Assembly: GCA_030765065.1 (NCBI GenBank)
Contig: CM060987.1
Location: forward strand, 71,806,557-71,870,556
Reading direction: 5' to 3'
DNA length: 64,000 nt
From: Deroplatys truncata
Lineage: Eukaryota; Arthropoda; Insecta; Mantodea; Mantidae
In this document: piece by piece, positions 60,818 to 64,000 of the stretch
Layout: each line of letters opens with the position of its first letter
Numbering within the stretch: the stretch's first letter is position 1
Program-made: the position numbers and the translations under genes
The notes under the pieces: generated by a model
Told to the model about the DNA's origin: nothing
Seen by the model: only the letters and a program-made list of their open reading frames with translations
Database searches by the model: none

Positions 60818-60985
60818 GTGTGTGTGTGTGAACAGCATAACTCAAAAACAATATGTCTGATACACATGAAACCACTTCTACGAGTATGTATCTGGATTAA
60901 CAGGAAGCACATACAGCAATAAGCGTTTGTAAGAATAGTTTTGAAAGAGTGGATAGAGAAAATGATGTGAACGAAACAATTTTTT
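60818..60985 (+). mobile_element. HINE-like repeat, copy 19 (internal deletion)
   Basis: The GT-rich centre and 'aacagcataactcaaaaaca' are joined directly to the tail ('gtatctggattaacaggaag', 'caataagcgtttgtaagaat', 'gaacgaaacaattttttttt'), with about 550 bp missing between. It follows copy 18 head-to-head. Confidence 0.65.
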
Positions 60986-60999
60986 TTTAATAAACAAGG

Positions 61000-61690
61000 T
61001 CCATATTTGTGCGCGTCCGTGCATGAATATGAAAACACCATTATCAAAAACTAAATGTCCGATAAACAAACTTGTGTATTTATTTAAACTCAACATCATC
61101 CAAATATGAGGCACGAAGATTAAAAAAAAAAACCTCAGTCTTTAGATGGAAAGCGTTTGTTATTTTTAATTTTGTGAAAACAGTGGCTTTTATAGTTTTG
61201 ATTAATACTTTAAGATATTTACATGACTAAATGCACATATAAGTCCTCTGTATTCGGAAGGGATTGATTTTATATGGTTTGTTATAATTGGTAAAGGCAC
61301 AAAAACACTACTCAACAAATGTACCTAGATCTCTTGGAAACACTCGATTTCTTTTAAATATTCTTTTGTGTTATCAACCTGCTCCGAGATATTTGTTGAT
61401 ATTGGTTTGAATTTTTCAGCACTTTTATTGATGTGTTTTCGTTTTTTTTTGGGGAGGGGTCGCGATGTAATGTACACAGTATCAGTTTCAACACCAGCCT
61501 ACCTGCTTTTCAACCTTTTGATATGGCTTCGGTTTCCTATATCTCCCTTTTACCTATCTGAAACGAAATTTCTGCAAACGTTTATTACCTCAATTAAACT
61601 GAAGTGGATAAAAACACGTTTTTGTAACAAATTGTAGAAGCTGTATAAGAAAGAACCATCATGGGTAATGAAAGTCATGCGAATGTAACA
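61000..61690 (+). mobile_element. HINE-like repeat, copy 20 (old)
   Basis: Runs from 'atgaaaacaccattatcaaa' through 'cctagatctcttggaaacac' and 'ctgcaaacgtttattacctc' to the clear tail GCGAATGTAACACATCAGAT. The head is missing. Confidence 0.7.
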
Positions 61691-62855
61691 CATCAGATTT
61701 CTTCAAAATAAATTGGTTTTTTCAGAGGTATAGAATAGAGGTGAGGTTTAAATCCAGCGAACGGGCTGCACCATATACCACCTATCCTTCATTATCATGA
61801 TTAACGACTCGTGGGTAGGCTGTGCTTAAAAAAAAAAAAAAATCCCGGCGGTCTCCATCATTCATTCACTTACCTTTATTTCTAATCCTATTATCTACTA
61901 ACCAGTATGTCGACCCCTTTCATTCTGCCCTCTGTTCATTGTATTTTTTTCTCGGATTTATAAATGGGACACGCCCTTATCCCCAATTACACGAACTGAA
62001 AAGTATTTTCTTTTCTCCATTCCTTACAAATATCCGCCTTTTCTCATGGAAATGCGGCGGTTACAGAAGTGTCAATAGTCGAACCATTAGTTCCTCCACG
62101 GTTATCACCCTCTGCTGTAAGTTACTCTTTGTAATTTCACACCTCGCTGGAGGACGCCGTTTTTTGGCGCACATCCAAATAAATCTTCAACTCCACTGCG
62201 GAATTTGGTTACTTCAGCAGCAAGTAAAATGGCAGGGGAAAAGGTGTAAATCCTTTAACCCTGCGGAAGAAAATCACATTGTGTCACTCTTAGGTAGGTA
62301 GGTAGGTCTACTTCTTGTTCCTGTTTTTCTGTTGACTTCTGTTTACTTTCGGCATTTGCAAATTTATTTTCTGAAACCCTTCCATTGAATAATACTCTCT
62401 TGTGGATTCCAGAGTCTTAGTTATTGAAAACATATCCAAAAATGTTAATCTTTGGTCCAGTGTAGTTGGTGAGAATTGAATCTTATTAAACTCGTAATTG
62501 TGCAAGATTACAGTACGTTAACCTATTAAGGTTAAACAGCAGCTGATGTTCGGTCAAAATGTTCAAACAGTAATAATTTTCAAGTATTAGATTTATGCCT
62601 AAAATATTCTGTTAAAAAAGCATTTGAACCATTTAAATATTCATGAGTACCTAATCCCTGTCATCTTCTTCCTTTCATGTATTAGGCTTTATGGCCTGTT
62701 ACGATCTCACAATTGAGTTTAATTATTAATTTTCTTTAAGACTCGAGTTCAAAACTGGAGATGTTCAACTTAAGTATTGGTAGAAACTGATAATTTAGTA
62801 TAATGCGCTGTAACTGTTTTCGAACTGCCAATTGCTCGATTTGTGATAAACCTTA
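61691..62855. other. Non-coding stretch, nothing recognised
   Basis: The 159-codon plus-strand frame at 61822-62301 starts in an A-run and has no recognised domain. A short GGTAGGTA run lies at 62294-62306. The stretch ends in the TTA target of the next element. Confidence 0.4.
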
Positions 62856-63835
62856 GGGCCCATTCACAATGAAATGTAAGCGCAGACGTAGCATGAGCGC
62901 AAGACTTTGAATTCATGTTATTTAATGGAAGCATTCACATAGAGTTACGCAACGCAAGAGTTTGCAAACTCCAAAGTTTATGCTTGCGTTGCGTGCATAG
63001 AGGAAGAGTTCTGCATTTCTTTCTCTTTGCATCTGTGCCTGGATTTCGTGGCTCAGGCGCAAAGAGATAATGAACATTGCATTAATGTAACTTGTGCAGC
63101 TGTATCTTCACATGTATTCCGTACGCGGAAAGGAGGTATGAGATTTTAAGAAAGTTACGGAATCGGGTTTTTTTTTAATTCGCAGAGTTGATTGTGTAGC
63201 ATCCTGGGTTCTTAAATTGTGTAGGAGTTGGTTTTGTCGAAAACATTGGACCCTTCTTGGAGACCGCTTAGCTTTGCGGATATCTTGTCAGAAGATATTG
63301 TGAACGTGATGAAAACAAAATATGGCTAACGGAATGTCACGAAGTAAGGGAAATGTAGCTAAAGTGGATTAATCGAGGTTAGAACCTACGGCTGTACCTG
63401 TCGTCGCTCCGTAGCTGCGGCCCTTGCAGCTTAGGGCCCATGATGTTAGAAATTTGGCAGCAGAATGCCAACGACAGCAATGCTAAGATGACGCAAGTGC
63501 GTGTGACCCTGCTTCCATAGTACTTGCACAATTACTTTCAATGTTTTGAGCAAACAACCGTGATGTCACTAACGCTACGGACGCCTGTTGGACTTTTTTT
63601 TTTAACCTACTCATTTATAAAATATTGAGTGAACTTTCTTATTTGGTATTGTTGGTTATAATATTCAGTTTGAAACTTGCGGTGCACTCGGAACATTGCC
63701 GCAGTTAATTTAAGGTTCTAGAAGCCCGTGCAAACTTCTTGCGTTACGCCTACAGCTGCATTGTGAATGGTGTTCCCTTAGGCCTGCGCTTATGCTGCAT
63801 TGCGTTAGCGTTTACATTTCATTATGAATGAAGCG
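62856..63835. mobile_element. 980 bp PIF/Harbinger-like element with long imperfect inverted repeats
   Basis: The element is bounded by TTA on both sides (62853-62855 and 63836-63838), the target length and sequence typical of PIF/Harbinger. The left end GGGCCCATTCACAATGAAAT and the reverse complement of the right end, CGCTTCATTCATAATGAAAT, continue into GTAAGCG/GTAAACG and GCATGAGCGCA/GCATAAGCGCA. An inner layer then follows: CATTCACATA with ACGCAACGCAAG on the left, CATTCACAAT with GTAACGCAAG on the right. The arms are about 115 bp. No transposase-like frame is readable, so it is a non-autonomous member. The assignment rests on the ends and target only. Confidence 0.65.
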
Positions 63836-63838
63836 TTA

Positions 63839-64000
63839 TACTTCTAAACATAACATTGTTCAACAAAATGCAGTTTGTAATCTGTCAGGTTCAAATTTTC
63901 AGCAAGAAACTCGGGAGAGAATGTGAAGGAAAACTACATTTTTAAATTGCTCAATTGCTCAAGATATGACAATTTGATCACTGAGGATAAAAATAAATAA
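63839..64000. other. Non-coding stretch to the window edge
   Basis: Short AT-rich flank with nothing recognised. Confidence 0.4.

Noticed and set aside
61822-62301. 159-codon plus-strand open frame, the longest in the window
   Set aside because: It starts with a lysine run read from an A-tract, has no known motif, and is hydrophobic as expected from pyrimidine-rich DNA.

Overview
This window looks like intergenic or intronic DNA from a large, AT-rich, repeat-laden animal genome, most likely an insect. The evidence is long AT-rich stretches with no exon-like reading frame, AAT/ATT, TA and CA/GA microsatellites, and decayed transposons of typical insect families: mariner and Tc1, a hAT with a BED finger, a PIF/Harbinger-like element, and LINEs with RNase H or R2-like tails. 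The style of the tRNA-headed SINE and of the abundant 0.85 kb repeat reminds me of cockroach or termite (Blattodea) genomes, but that is an impression, not a proof. I recognise no intact host gene, no rRNA and no functional tRNA gene. I also recognise no LTR retroelement, virus-like element, CRISPR array or bacterial feature.

The main structure is one dispersed repeat family, about 0.83-0.93 kb when full length. It is present about 20 times in both orientations and makes up roughly 13 kb, about a fifth of the window. Its ends are unusual. A 12-bp inverted repeat (ACTTTCTCTACT) lies at the very 5' end, but at the other end it sits inside the element and is followed by a small hairpin and a T-run. 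Copies are flanked by T-runs with no clear target duplication. This matches the plan of non-autonomous Helentrons (HINE/DINE-1-like elements). That family call is my inference.

Layout from left to right. 1-3300: low-information DNA with a 28-29 bp minisatellite. 3301-4240: repeat copy 1, split by a SINE. 5040-5625: Tc1/mariner-type transposase remnant. 6605-6818: MITE with a tRNA-like core. 7536-8317: a second inverted-repeat element. 8715-10845: hAT fossil. 11145-11225: tRNA-like SINE head. 12950-13475: R2-like LINE tail. 15973-17185: mariner fossil. 18841-20635: second mariner split by repeat copy 3. 23-26 kb: old repeat copies. 26.7-27.7 kb: repeat fragment, SINE and Tc1 5' end. 28.7-36.1 kb: repeat copies 7-10, one carrying a LINE tail. 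38-50 kb: copies 11-16, a SINE and an RNase H LINE. 53.4-54.6 kb: promoter-like segment next to copy 17. 57.8-59 kb: another LINE. 60-61.7 kb: copies 18-20. 62856-63835: PIF/Harbinger-like long-inverted-repeat element.

The elements do not work together. They record successive insertions, several nested inside one another, which give a relative order: mariner 2 is older than repeat copy 3, repeat copy 1 is older than its SINE, and repeat copy 9 is older than its LINE tail.
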